64,000 nucleotides of DNA. It comes from Tunturiibacter gelidiferens (GTDB lineage: Bacteria; Acidobacteriota; Terriglobia; Terriglobales; Acidobacteriaceae). A model generated the notes under the pieces. The model made no database searches. It was not told the origin of the DNA and saw only the letters and a program-made list of their open reading frames with translations. The stretch spans positions 682,001 through 746,000 of the forward strand of contig NZ_JACHEB010000001.1 in assembly GCF_014201335.1 (NCBI RefSeq), read 5' to 3'. A program made the position numbers and the translations under genes. The first letter of the stretch is position 1; each line of letters begins with the position of its first letter. This document shows, piece by piece, positions 26,853 through 34,388 of this stretch.

Positions 26853-27263
26853 TTACTTCTTCTCAAAACCCAGCGAAGCGCTATTGATGCAATATCGCAA
26901 CCCCGTAGGCTTGGGTCCATCCGGAAACACGTGCCCAAGGTGAGCCCCACAGGTCGCACACTGCACCTCGACCCGCCTCATCCCAAGAGAATTATCTTCA
27001 ATTGAAACAATCGCATCCGGCGAAACCGGGTTCCAGAAGCTAGGCCATCCACTCCCAGACTCAAACTTCTTATCCGAGGTAAACAGCGGAGCATTACACG
27101 CCCCGCAGTGATAAATCCCATCGTCATGGTTATTCACCAGCGCCCCGGTAAAAGGCCGCTCCGTCCCGCCCTCACGCATTACATGAAACTGCTCCGGAGT
27201 CAGCAACTCGCGCCACTCTGCCTCCGTCTTATGAACCTTCTGTACCTTTGTCGCTTCGGCCAT
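26853..27263 (-). CDS. msrB: peptide-methionine (R)-S-oxide reductase MsrB
   Basis: Repair enzyme of 136 aa that reduces R-methionine sulfoxide in proteins. The catalytic C125 is in [12 protein letters not shown] structural zinc site is formed by C53/C56 (CGAC) and C102/C105 (CATC). SGSGWPSF is the conserved substrate-pocket motif. The length is normal. The [17 protein letters not shown] start is typical of cytosolic MsrB. It lies 52 nt downstream of ridA on the same strand and may be co-transcribed with it, which would pair two damage-control functions. Confidence 0.96.
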   Translation of the reverse strand: MAEATKVQKVHKTEAEWRELLTPEQFHVMREGGTERPFTGALVNNHDDGIYHCGACNAPLFTSDKKFESGSGWPSFWNPVSPDAIVSIEDNSLGMRRVEVQCATCGAHLGHVFPDGPKPTGLRYCINSASLGFEKK

Positions 27264-27315
27264 TACTCAAACCTCCTGTCGTCCACTAATTAGATCCCCA
27301 GCCGCCCTGTAAGTT

Positions 27316-27720
27316 TCACGCGCCATCCTTAGCGATCACTTCGATCTCCACCAGTGCATCCTTCGGCAACCCAGCCGCCGCCACCGTCGACCGTGCCGGC
27401 GCAACCACCCCTTCTGGCGCAAGATACTTCGCATAAATCTCGTTCATCGCCGCAAAGTCGCCCATCGTCTTCAAAAACACAGTCGTCTTGACCACATGGC
27501 TTAGATCCAGCCCAGCCTGCGCCAACACCGCTTTCACGTTCTCCAGCGCCCGAACCGTCTGCTCCGTAATTCCTCCAGCAACCATCTGCCCGGTAGCAGG
27601 CTCCAGTCCCACTTGCCCAGACGCAAACAACATATCGCCCACCCGCACCGCTTGAGAATAAGGCCCAATCGCCGCCGGCGCTTCTTTGGTTGAAATGGCA
27701 GTCTTCTTCTGATCGCTCAT
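27316..27720 (-). CDS. ridA: RidA-family enamine/imine deaminase
   Basis: RidA (YjgF/UK114) protein of 134 aa. Members hydrolyse reactive enamines and imines formed by PLP enzymes. IGPYSQAVRVGDMLFASGQVG is the family N-terminus, and the catalytic Arg is in the PARSTVAAAGLPKDALVEIEVIA segment. The ATG at 27720 gives the usual family length; the frame is open upstream without family sequence. It is divergent from a secreted-protein gene starting about 60 nt away. Confidence 0.95.
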   Translation of the reverse strand: MSDQKKTAISTKEAPAAIGPYSQAVRVGDMLFASGQVGLEPATGQMVAGGITEQTVRALENVKAVLAQAGLDLSHVVKTTVFLKTMGDFAAMNEIYAKYLAPEGVVAPARSTVAAAGLPKDALVEIEVIAKDGA

Positions 27721-27779
27721 GCCGCTAAGTCTATCCCGTTCCGTCGCCCGTTGAAAATCGTCCACCCGCATTGTGTACG

Positions 27780-28271
27780 ATGGCTGCCATGCGCCTTCTT
27801 CTTCGCCTCCGCGCCATCGCGGTTCTTGCCCTGTTGCTCGCGACTCTCTCCTACCCACTCCATGCCGACAAGTTGAACGGCTTCTACTCCGGCAGCGGCG
27901 GCTTCTCCCAGGATGTCCATCGCGTCCTCCTCATCGAATTCGCCGCCGACGGCACTGCCATCCTCCAGCAGAAGTGGCATGACAAGGACCCCCAGACCTG
28001 GCACGCCCACTGGAAGCAGGAAAAAAAGCAGGTCACCCTCACCTACGACGCCGTCGGTGACAAACCCGTCCCCGAGCCTCTGGTCTTCACCTTCAAACAC
28101 GGCACCCTCACCGCAACCTCCTGGGACGCCCCCACCCTTGGCGTGCTCGGACCTCCCAAGCTGACAACCTTCGGCGGCAAAACCCCTCAAGTCACCAGCG
28201 TCGCCAGCTGCCAGGCGCTCAACACCACCGACCCCACCAAGAACTGCGTCACCTGGGACTCACGCCGCTAG
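27780..28271 (+). CDS. secreted protein of unknown function
   Basis: Protein of about 160 aa with a clear signal peptide (LLRLRAIAVLALLLATLSYPLHA-type hydrophobic core, cleavage likely after HADK). The mature part begins NGFYSGSGGFSQ and is predicted to be mostly beta strands (VLLIEFAADGTAILQQKWHDK). Two cysteines near the C-terminus (C at SVASCQ and NCVTW) could form a disulfide. Starts at 27780 or 27789 (both ATG) are equally possible. I do not recognise the family; an extracytoplasmic beta-sandwich is a guess. It is followed by a MetE-like gene 52 nt later. Confidence 0.75.
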   Translation: MAAMRLLLRLRAIAVLALLLATLSYPLHADKLNGFYSGSGGFSQDVHRVLLIEFAADGTAILQQKWHDKDPQTWHAHWKQEKKQVTLTYDAVGDKPVPEPLVFTFKHGTLTATSWDAPTLGVLGPPKLTTFGGKTPQVTSVASCQALNTTDPTKNCVTWDSRR

Positions 28272-28323
28272 AAAACATCGAGATCAATCTATTGATGGAT
28301 ATTCCCTCGAACTTCAAAACGAT

Positions 28324-29403
28324 ATGCTCCCCCGTATGGCGATCCCCACTGAACCCATCGGCAGCATCCCCCGTCCACCTGCATTAATCGAAACCAAGGT
28401 CGCCTTCCACAACAAAAAAGTAAGCAGCGAGGCACTGGAAGCAGCTAACGCCGAGGCACTCCGCGACACGATCCAGCGGTTTGAGCAAACCGGCTCCCCC
28501 ATCATCACCGACGGCGAACAGACCAAGCCCAGCTTCGCGACCTATCCTCTCTCCGGGCTCACCAACCTCGCCCCAGACGGAGTTGAAATTCCCTTCGCCG
28601 ACGGGCACGTCCGTCAGCTTCCTCGACTCACAGCAGGTCCATTCCGCTACGGTGTCCACGCTGCCGGCTACCTCGAAGCAGCTCGTCACTACACCCGCTC
28701 CCCCATCAAACAGGCCGTCATCTCCGCCTCTGCCCTCAGCCTGCTCTACCCATCGACTGGCATACCTGGCTATCCTCGCGAAGAATTTATAGCCGATCTC
28801 ATCGATGAAGCCGTAGCCGACATCCGTGGTGCCCTCCAGGCCGGGGCAGCCTCCGTCCAGATCGACTTCACCGAAGCAAGGCTCTCCCTGAAACTCGACC
28901 CTTCAGCCGGCTTATTGCGCAGCTTCATAGCTCTCAACAATCAGGTACTCGAACGATTCACTTCAGAAGAGCGCCTTCGCATCGGCGTTCACGTCTGCCC
29001 CGGTGGCGATCACGACTCCACCCACAGCGCCGACGTGGACTACTCGAAGCTGCTGCCTGACCTCTTCCAGTTGAACGTCGGGCGCTTCTACCTGCAGATG
29101 GCCAGCGAACCCAACAGAAAACGAATCCTTCAACTGGTAAGCCAGCTCCTTCAGCCGAATCAAACCATCTTCATCGGCGTCATCGATCCTATCGATCCGA
29201 AGATTGAAACCCCCGTTCAAGTGCGTGACCGAGTCCTTGAAGCCGCCTCCATCCTCCCGATTGCGCAGCTTGGAACCACAGATGACTGCGGTTTTGCTCC
29301 CTTCGCCGACGACACCTCAACGGCTCGCGACACAGCCTTCAGCAAAATCCAGGCCCGCGTCGAAGGTACCGCGCTTGCCGCCCACGAGCTTGGAATCGCC
29401 TAG
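28324..29403 (+). CDS. MetE C-terminal-like, cobalamin-independent methionine synthase family
   Basis: Protein of 359 aa matching the catalytic C-terminal half of MetE. It begins with the EPIGSIPRP segment. Likely zinc ligands are H223 and C225 (GVHVCPGGDH), a downstream Glu near 262 and C322 (TDDCGFAPF). It lacks the N-terminal half of full MetE (about 750 aa), so it belongs to the short methionine-synthase-II-like group. These transfer methyl groups between small thiol and folate or other donors. The second ATG, four codons in, is an alternative start. No S-box or similar riboswitch is seen upstream. Confidence 0.85.
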   Translation: MLPRMAIPTEPIGSIPRPPALIETKVAFHNKKVSSEALEAANAEALRDTIQRFEQTGSPIITDGEQTKPSFATYPLSGLTNLAPDGVEIPFADGHVRQLPRLTAGPFRYGVHAAGYLEAARHYTRSPIKQAVISASALSLLYPSTGIPGYPREEFIADLIDEAVADIRGALQAGAASVQIDFTEARLSLKLDPSAGLLRSFIALNNQVLERFTSEERLRIGVHVCPGGDHDSTHSADVDYSKLLPDLFQLNVGRFYLQMASEPNRKRILQLVSQLLQPNQTIFIGVIDPIDPKIETPVQVRDRVLEAASILPIAQLGTTDDCGFAPFADDTSTARDTAFSKIQARVEGTALAAHELGIA

Positions 29404-29522
29404 TCCGATCGACAACAACCGCACGTGATGACTTTTCAATCACATAAGAAATCGATAAATATTTCCATCTCCCCGTCGCACTGCCCTGGAATCAGTCATA
29501 TATTGGGTGCGAGGTGAACAAC

Positions 29523-29930
29523 ATGGGAATTATGGACATGATTCAATCGCTCGCCGGTCAGACAGGAGCCGCAGCCGGCACCGATCAGGCCAAAGTTGCT
29601 GGTGGATTCATTGAAGCTCTCACCCAGCATCCTGAAGGCATTCAGGGCGTTCTCGACGCCTTCAAGAACAACGGAATGGCCGAGCACGTCAACAACTGGG
29701 GCGCAGGTCAGGCCGCCACCGCCACTCCCGAGCAGGTCCAGCAGGGTCTCGGCGGAACCGGCCTCATCGAAAAAACCGCAGAAAAGGCCGGAGTCTCTCC
29801 TCAGGTCGTTCAGGTAGCTCTCGCCACTGTTCTGCCAATGGTCATCCAGCACTTCGCCCCCAACGGGCAAGCCACTCCGACCAGCTCCATGGGCAGCATG
29901 GCGCAGAGCCTTCTCAGCAAATTCGTCTAG
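29523..29930 (+). CDS. YidB-like DUF937 protein
   Basis: Protein of 135 aa from the YidB/DUF937 family. The sequence has an N-terminal MIQSLAGQTGAAAG and helical Gln/Ala/Gly-rich repeats (VNNWGAGQAATATPEQVQQGL), the WxGxGxN-like signature of this family in relaxed form, and the C-terminal MAQSLLSKFV. The start at 29523 is set by the GAGGTG ribosome-binding site at 29511-29516; the GTG inside that site is too close to be used. It is followed 108 nt later by the BON-LysM gene. Function in the family is poorly known; E. coli YidB is non-essential. Confidence 0.8.
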   Translation: MGIMDMIQSLAGQTGAAAGTDQAKVAGGFIEALTQHPEGIQGVLDAFKNNGMAEHVNNWGAGQAATATPEQVQQGLGGTGLIEKTAEKAGVSPQVVQVALATVLPMVIQHFAPNGQATPTSSMGSMAQSLLSKFV

Positions 29931-30038
29931 CCCGTCAGCAACCGCGGGCATGATCTCCAAAGAGCGCACGGGCCCCCGCGTTCTCCCTCCAAATTGCATC
30001 ACACAACAGTCAGTCAAACTGACAAGGAGAGTTACGCC

Positions 30039-30431
30039 ATGGCAGATCTCGAAGCATTGAAGCAGAAGTACGCAGGCGTCATTGAAGCCCTGCAGAAGTT
30101 TGCCCCCTACGGCGCCACCCTCGACGCGGTCGATCTCGACGGAGAACAGCTCCACATCAAAGGCACCGTTCCCTCCCGCGTCATCCTCGAGCGCGTCTGG
30201 GACGCCATCAAGAAAGCCGACCCCACCTACTCCGACCTCCACCACGAGATCGCCAACACCGGCGGCGACACCCAGGCTTACACCGTCAAATCCGGCGACA
30301 CCCTCTCAGCCATCAGCCTGCTCTTCTACGCCAACGCCAACAAGTACACCGAGATCGCCAAAGCCAACAACATCGCCGACCCCAACAAAGTCTCCGTCGG
30401 CACCACCCTCCAGCTTCCTGTTATCACCTAA
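30039..30431 (+). CDS. BON-LysM protein, Kbp/YgaU-like
   Basis: Protein of 130 aa. The N-terminal half looks like a BON-type domain (LEALKQKYAGVIEALQ, LDGEQLHIKGTVPSRVILERVWDAIKK). The C-terminal half is one LysM domain (AYTVKSGDTLSAISLLFYANANKYTEIAKANNI). This order and size match Kbp (YgaU), a cytoplasmic potassium-binding protein of E. coli. No signal peptide is seen. The ATG at 30039 has AAGGAGAG eight nt upstream; the longer open frame is not used. Potassium binding is inferred from the family only. Confidence 0.85.
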   Translation: MADLEALKQKYAGVIEALQKFAPYGATLDAVDLDGEQLHIKGTVPSRVILERVWDAIKKADPTYSDLHHEIANTGGDTQAYTVKSGDTLSAISLLFYANANKYTEIAKANNIADPNKVSVGTTLQLPVIT

Positions 30432-30761
30432 CCAGACCGCCACGACGGGTTTTTCTCTAGCGCCAACCGGTCGGACCTGGTGCCGACGGCGACTCGTCTT
30501 GCGCTACGGCCTGACTAGGAGCTCAGCTTCACCTGACAGGACTCTCCACAACCATCAAAAAGCGTCATCTCGTCCGAAGCGGTTCACAGTCTCATCGTGA
30601 ACCGCGAAGTGGAGAGACACCGTATTTCCTTTTGGAAGTTGCATTCGTCCTTCTCGCTGTTGCATTTGTCCTTCTTGTTGTCATCCTCGCAGGGGATCTG
30701 CTGTTGCAGTTGCAGTTGCTGTTGTCTGTTTTCGCTCTCACCTCCCCAGGCAGATCAAAAA
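30432..30761. other. intergenic region left of element B
   Basis: 330 nt between the BON-LysM gene and repeat element B with no supported gene. About 30630-30740 contains runs of TTC/TTG (CTTCTCGCTGTTGCATTTGTCC, CTGTTGCAGTTG), a low-complexity, pyrimidine-rich stretch. No terminator hairpin with a T run is obvious after the BON-LysM gene. Confidence 0.4.
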
Positions 30762-31031
30762 CCTGTCAACCCCCACCACCACGAAAACCCGCGCCCACGC
30801 TGCAGATTCGCGTGGCGTATGAGTTATGCCCAGCCAGCTATAATCAATTCAGCAAAAGAAAAAGCCCCGGAAACAATCCGGGGCTCAGTTTTTAACCGAT
30901 AACCCATTTATTTACAATATTTTGCAGCTAACCCAATAAGAATCAATATTTTACAGGCACTACCCGTCGCCAAACTACTGATTATAATAATGTTACGTGC
31001 AAAATACCCCCGGGGGGGAGGGGGGGGGCGA
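30762..31031 (+). repeat. intergenic composite element, copy B
   Basis: Second copy. It contains CCTGTCAA at 30762-30769, ACGAAAACCCGCGCC at about 30781-30795, CGCGTGGCGTAT at 30809-30820 followed by GAGTTAT, TATAAT at 30839-30844, an A-rich stretch (AGCAAAAGAAAAA), a hairpin at 30863-30885, an AT-rich tail with two AATATTTT units, and a poly-C/poly-G tract (C5 at 31007-31011, G7 at 31012-31018, G9 at 31020-31028). It ends 3 nt before the stop codon of the diguanylate cyclase gene. The tail differs from copies A and C; the left block is shared. Confidence 0.8.
30863..30885. terminator. terminator hairpin in element B
   Basis: The 8-bp stem AGCCCCGG/CCGGGGCT encloses the 7-nt loop AAACAAT. 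On the minus strand it is followed by TTTTTCTTTTG, so it fits as terminator of the diguanylate cyclase gene. On the plus strand a weaker T run (GTTTTT) follows after three nt. Confidence 0.75.
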
Positions 31032-32876
31032 TCATCCAGGAATTGCCGATTTCGCAGCTATCTCAACCCGGTTCCTACCAGCCGACTTCGCCTGGTAGAG
31101 CGCCTGATCCGCTGCCTCCACTAGTATTGTCGAGGCGGCATCATGCCCAAGAGCCTGGGTAGCGCACCCAATGCTCACCGTCACCACTCCATGCGGATTG
31201 CCCGAGTGTGGCAGGCCGAGCATCTCCACCGCCAGGCGAATCTGTTCGGCAACCAGTTGAGCACCCCCGCTATCGGTGTTCGGCAACACCGCCACAAACT
31301 CCTCGCCGCCATATCTGGCGAACAGGTCCGAAGAGCGATGAATCACCCTCTGGGCTGCCACCGCAATTTGACGCAGACATCCATCACCCAGCACATGCCC
31401 ATAGATATCGTTGTAAGGTTTGAAATGATCGACATCGATCATCAGTACCGAGAGCAACGATCCATCCCGCATCGCCCTCCGCCACTCCTCATCCATCTTT
31501 TCTTCGAACCGCCGCCGGTTGGCGATCCCGGTCAAACCATCCACCATCGCCAGATTCTCCACCAGCCGGAAAGTACGGTTCAGCTCCTCTTCCGCAGCCT
31601 TCCGCCCCGAAACGTCTCGAACCACGTTGACGAAACCGATCGCCTCCCCAGTCCTCTCATCACGGTAAAGCCGCAGATTCGCCTCCATCCAAACGTAGCC
31701 GCCATCCTTCCTGGCGCACCGATAGGTCAACGTCTCAACCGGCTTCCCCTCACGACAGGCCCTCATCAAAGCCTCCACCGCCCCGGCATCATCAGGGTGA
31801 ACAATCTGGTGACCGCCAGGGCCTACCAGTTCCTGCGGCTCCCACCCCAGCACCGTGGTCACAGCCGGTGAAACATACCGCCGCTCGCCGGAAAGATCTG
31901 ACAGAACGATGACATCGTTCGAAGCCTCGGCCAAAAGACGAAACAACGTCTCGCTGGCCTTCAAATCGACCTGCAGGCGCTCGCGCTCAGTAATCACAAC
32001 ATCGCCGACATAGAGCACCAGCATCGAGAACGCAACGAAGACCTGCAGAAGAAGATCGTGAGTTGCGGTGGAGCCCGAGCGCATCAGCGACACCGGACCC
32101 CGTCCTCGAATCGTCAGATAACCGCCAATGATGGACACAATCAACAGCCCAAGCGCAGATCCCGCCAATCGCAGACGAATGCCAAGCAGCAGCAGCACCG
32201 GAAGAAGAAGGAACAGGAGAGGAAACCGTGTCTGCCAGAAGATTCCAACCGTGGCAACAACCAGCAACGCCAGGAGCCCAGCAACCTCAAGCCGAGATCG
32301 GCCAGGAAACTGCTCCCGCCTCTGAAACGACAGGTAGAGCGGCGCCATCACCGCCATACCAAGTGCATCGGCCACAAACCAGTGCCTGGCTGCAGCAAAT
32401 CTCGGCAACAGATAGAGGTTTGACGTGCTCAGCTGAGCCAGTACCGACGCGATCGCCGGCGCAAGTACGACACCGTAAAGCAGAAGGCTCATCAGCTGCT
32501 TCCGCTCGGTCAGATCCGGATTCGGCGAGACCGTCCGGTACATCAACGCAGCTGCAATGCCGACCTCCAGCATGTTGCAGCCGGCAAGATAACCAGAGAT
32601 CCCGGGTGCAAACCCCATCGCCACATTGATCCCGAGATCGACGGCAAAACCCACCGCGAAGTAGGCCGACCAATGTCTTCGCCGACTGCACAACAGTATC
32701 CCCAAAAGAAGACCGTTCGAGGGCCACAGAATCGTAACGCCGCCGCTATCCCAGCTACGCACGTTCAGTAGAAACGAAGCAAATCCCAGACACACCAGCG
32801 CAAGCGCGGCTATCGCAAGACGCCGAAGGGACGGTAAGCGGTCATCCACGGTCGCATCCTGAGAACCAGTTACCAT
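31032..32876 (-). CDS. diguanylate cyclase with MASE1 and PAS domains
   Basis: Membrane-bound signalling enzyme of 614 aa making cyclic di-GMP from GTP. The N-terminal 300 residues have about eight hydrophobic helices matching a MASE1 sensor. A PAS domain (about 305-425, VIVLSDLSGERRYVSPA to VNVVRDVSGRK) follows. The GGDEF domain (about 440-605) has the active-site variant GGEEF at 523-527 and the inhibitory I-site RSSD at 514-517, so product feedback is likely. There is no EAL or HD-GYP domain, so it should be a pure cyclase. The stop codon abuts the poly-G end of element B. Confidence 0.93.
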   Translation of the reverse strand: MVTGSQDATVDDRLPSLRRLAIAALALVCLGFASFLLNVRSWDSGGVTILWPSNGLLLGILLCSRRRHWSAYFAVGFAVDLGINVAMGFAPGISGYLAGCNMLEVGIAAALMYRTVSPNPDLTERKQLMSLLLYGVVLAPAIASVLAQLSTSNLYLLPRFAAARHWFVADALGMAVMAPLYLSFQRREQFPGRSRLEVAGLLALLVVATVGIFWQTRFPLLFLLLPVLLLLGIRLRLAGSALGLLIVSIIGGYLTIRGRGPVSLMRSGSTATHDLLLQVFVAFSMLVLYVGDVVITERERLQVDLKASETLFRLLAEASNDVIVLSDLSGERRYVSPAVTTVLGWEPQELVGPGGHQIVHPDDAGAVEALMRACREGKPVETLTYRCARKDGGYVWMEANLRLYRDERTGEAIGFVNVVRDVSGRKAAEEELNRTFRLVENLAMVDGLTGIANRRRFEEKMDEEWRRAMRDGSLLSVLMIDVDHFKPYNDIYGHVLGDGCLRQIAVAAQRVIHRSSDLFARYGGEEFVAVLPNTDSGGAQLVAEQIRLAVEMLGLPHSGNPHGVVTVSIGCATQALGHDAASTILVEAADQALYQAKSAGRNRVEIAAKSAIPG

Positions 32877-33016
32877 AGCCAGCCTGAAGTCACTTCATCG
32901 GCAAACACGACGATTGCTTGATCGCTTGGCCTCTGACTTCTGAGATCCTCCCTTTCTGAAAGTGGCACCGACCAACGAATATATCTCAGCCACGTTTTCC
33001 CGGCACGGGTCGCGCT

Positions 33017-34027
33017 TCAGTTGACGTTTGCCGCAGTCGAATCTAGTTCGCCTGCGAAGTAACTCTCGCGAAAGCGAACCCGCGCATCAGGATAATCCGG
33101 AATACGCACGCGTATCCTGTGCATCCCTGACGCAGGCTCCCCGTTCGCCTCCGCGTGGGGCTGAAAGCTCAACAGATAGTAGTTGTGCACATGATTCGAG
33201 AGTTGGTGGAGACCCTCATCGAAGCCTCTTTGCGTAGTGAAGTTGATGTATTCGCCACCAGATAGCGCAGCCAGCTCATGCGCTGCGTTCTTCTTCAGAG
33301 CGTTCACTGCCATCACCAACAGCCCAATGGGCCCGCTTCCGCCGCCGTACTTCAGATCGCTCATCACCTCCGTCTTTCCTGGGCCAAATGCGACGGAGTC
33401 GACTACAGTGTTCGTTCGCCCCAGTGCTGCAACAACCTCTGCCGGCTTGGCTGTACTGCCGTGGTCGCGCGTCTCGCTGATCAACAGGATCGCGTGACGA
33501 TAATGGTTCTGGCGTGCTTCGAGCAGCCTGGTCGCATAGGCAACGGCATCGAGCGTTGAGGCTTCGGGATCGTCGCAGGGCTCGAGCTGCGCGAGCGCAC
33601 GTGCCATGGCGTCTACGCTGTTGGAGAACTTGCCCAGCAGAAGAGGCGCGGAACCGTAGGTGACAATGGCGACCTCACGCGGGGCGTCCCCTGCAATACC
33701 GTCGATCATCGCTCCGAGGCCGCCCAGCTTGGGATATTCGTAGCCTGCCGCACGACTGCATTGAACGACCACTACAAGAGAGAGGCCGAGGGAGTCGGTG
33801 TCTTCGTCGACGTGGACGGTCTGCGAAACGCCATTGTCTTCTACAACAAACTGCTCGGGTTTGAGCTCGTAGATCATTTCGCCGTGTTTGGTCTGAACGG
33901 TGGTGGGTACAAGGACGACGTTTGACTGGGTTTTCAGTGTGTAGCTCTGATCGTCCGTCGGTGAGGGGGTCTGGGCCAGCACTGGGAGCGTGGCGCAGAA
34001 CAGGAGGACGGGGAGAAGGGTCCGCAT
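33017..34027 (-). CDS. exported VWFA-related domain protein (degenerate MIDAS)
   Basis: Exported protein of 336 aa with a signal peptide (LLPVLLFCATLPVLAQ). It has the N-terminal beta domain usual in these proteins (LVPTTVQTKHGEMIYELKPEQFVVEDNG) and a von Willebrand A fold (about residues 75-270). The architecture matches the 'VWFA-related' family that is abundant in Acidobacteria. The first MIDAS element, normally DxSxS, reads VVQCSRAAG here and lacks the Asp, so metal-dependent ligand binding may be lost. The C-terminus has YYLLSFQPHAEANG...MHRIRVRIPD, the family's closing domain. Function of the family is unknown. Confidence 0.85.
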   Translation of the reverse strand: MRTLLPVLLFCATLPVLAQTPSPTDDQSYTLKTQSNVVLVPTTVQTKHGEMIYELKPEQFVVEDNGVSQTVHVDEDTDSLGLSLVVVVQCSRAAGYEYPKLGGLGAMIDGIAGDAPREVAIVTYGSAPLLLGKFSNSVDAMARALAQLEPCDDPEASTLDAVAYATRLLEARQNHYRHAILLISETRDHGSTAKPAEVVAALGRTNTVVDSVAFGPGKTEVMSDLKYGGGSGPIGLLVMAVNALKKNAAHELAALSGGEYINFTTQRGFDEGLHQLSNHVHNYYLLSFQPHAEANGEPASGMHRIRVRIPDYPDARVRFRESYFAGELDSTAANVN

Positions 34028-34388
34028 GCTTCAAGTCTAACCGGATGGAATTTTAGGCTTGGTTAGAAAAAAAATATTCATGGAGAAGATGGGGTTTTGT
34101 AAGGGGATTTTTGAGTTTTGGGGTGTGTTGTGATGGTGAAATTGTGGTGACAATGTGGTGAATTGTGTGGCTGGCGTGGTGTTTTAACCGTCATGTTTTG
34201 ACCGTTGAAAAATGTGCCATCTTTCTCAACTTTATTTTCACTTTCCGCGACGAAGTGGGGGCTTTCCCGTTTTTGTTGGCGAGACTGACACAATATGGCC
34301 TTGTGCGCGACTTACTTCGAGTTCACTCATCTAAGCTATAGTCCGAAGGTCGCAGTCATGACCGCCAATACGGCCGAAAGTTGCCCTG
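34028..34388. other. strand-asymmetric intergenic region
   Basis: 360 nt with no supported gene. From about 34078 to 34190 the plus strand is very rich in G and T and poor in C (repeated TGTGGTGA, GGGGTGTGTTGTGATGG). A minus-strand open frame covers it, but its product is a His/Pro/Thr/Lys-biased sequence explained by the base composition. Divergent promoters for the VWFA gene and the prolyl oligopeptidase should lie here. A possible -10 (TATAGT) is near 34337-34342. Confidence 0.45.

Noticed and set aside
34078..34293. 71-codon minus-strand frame in the G/T-rich region
   Set aside because: The His/Pro/Thr/Lys bias follows from the base composition, and no ribosome-binding site or conserved pattern is seen.
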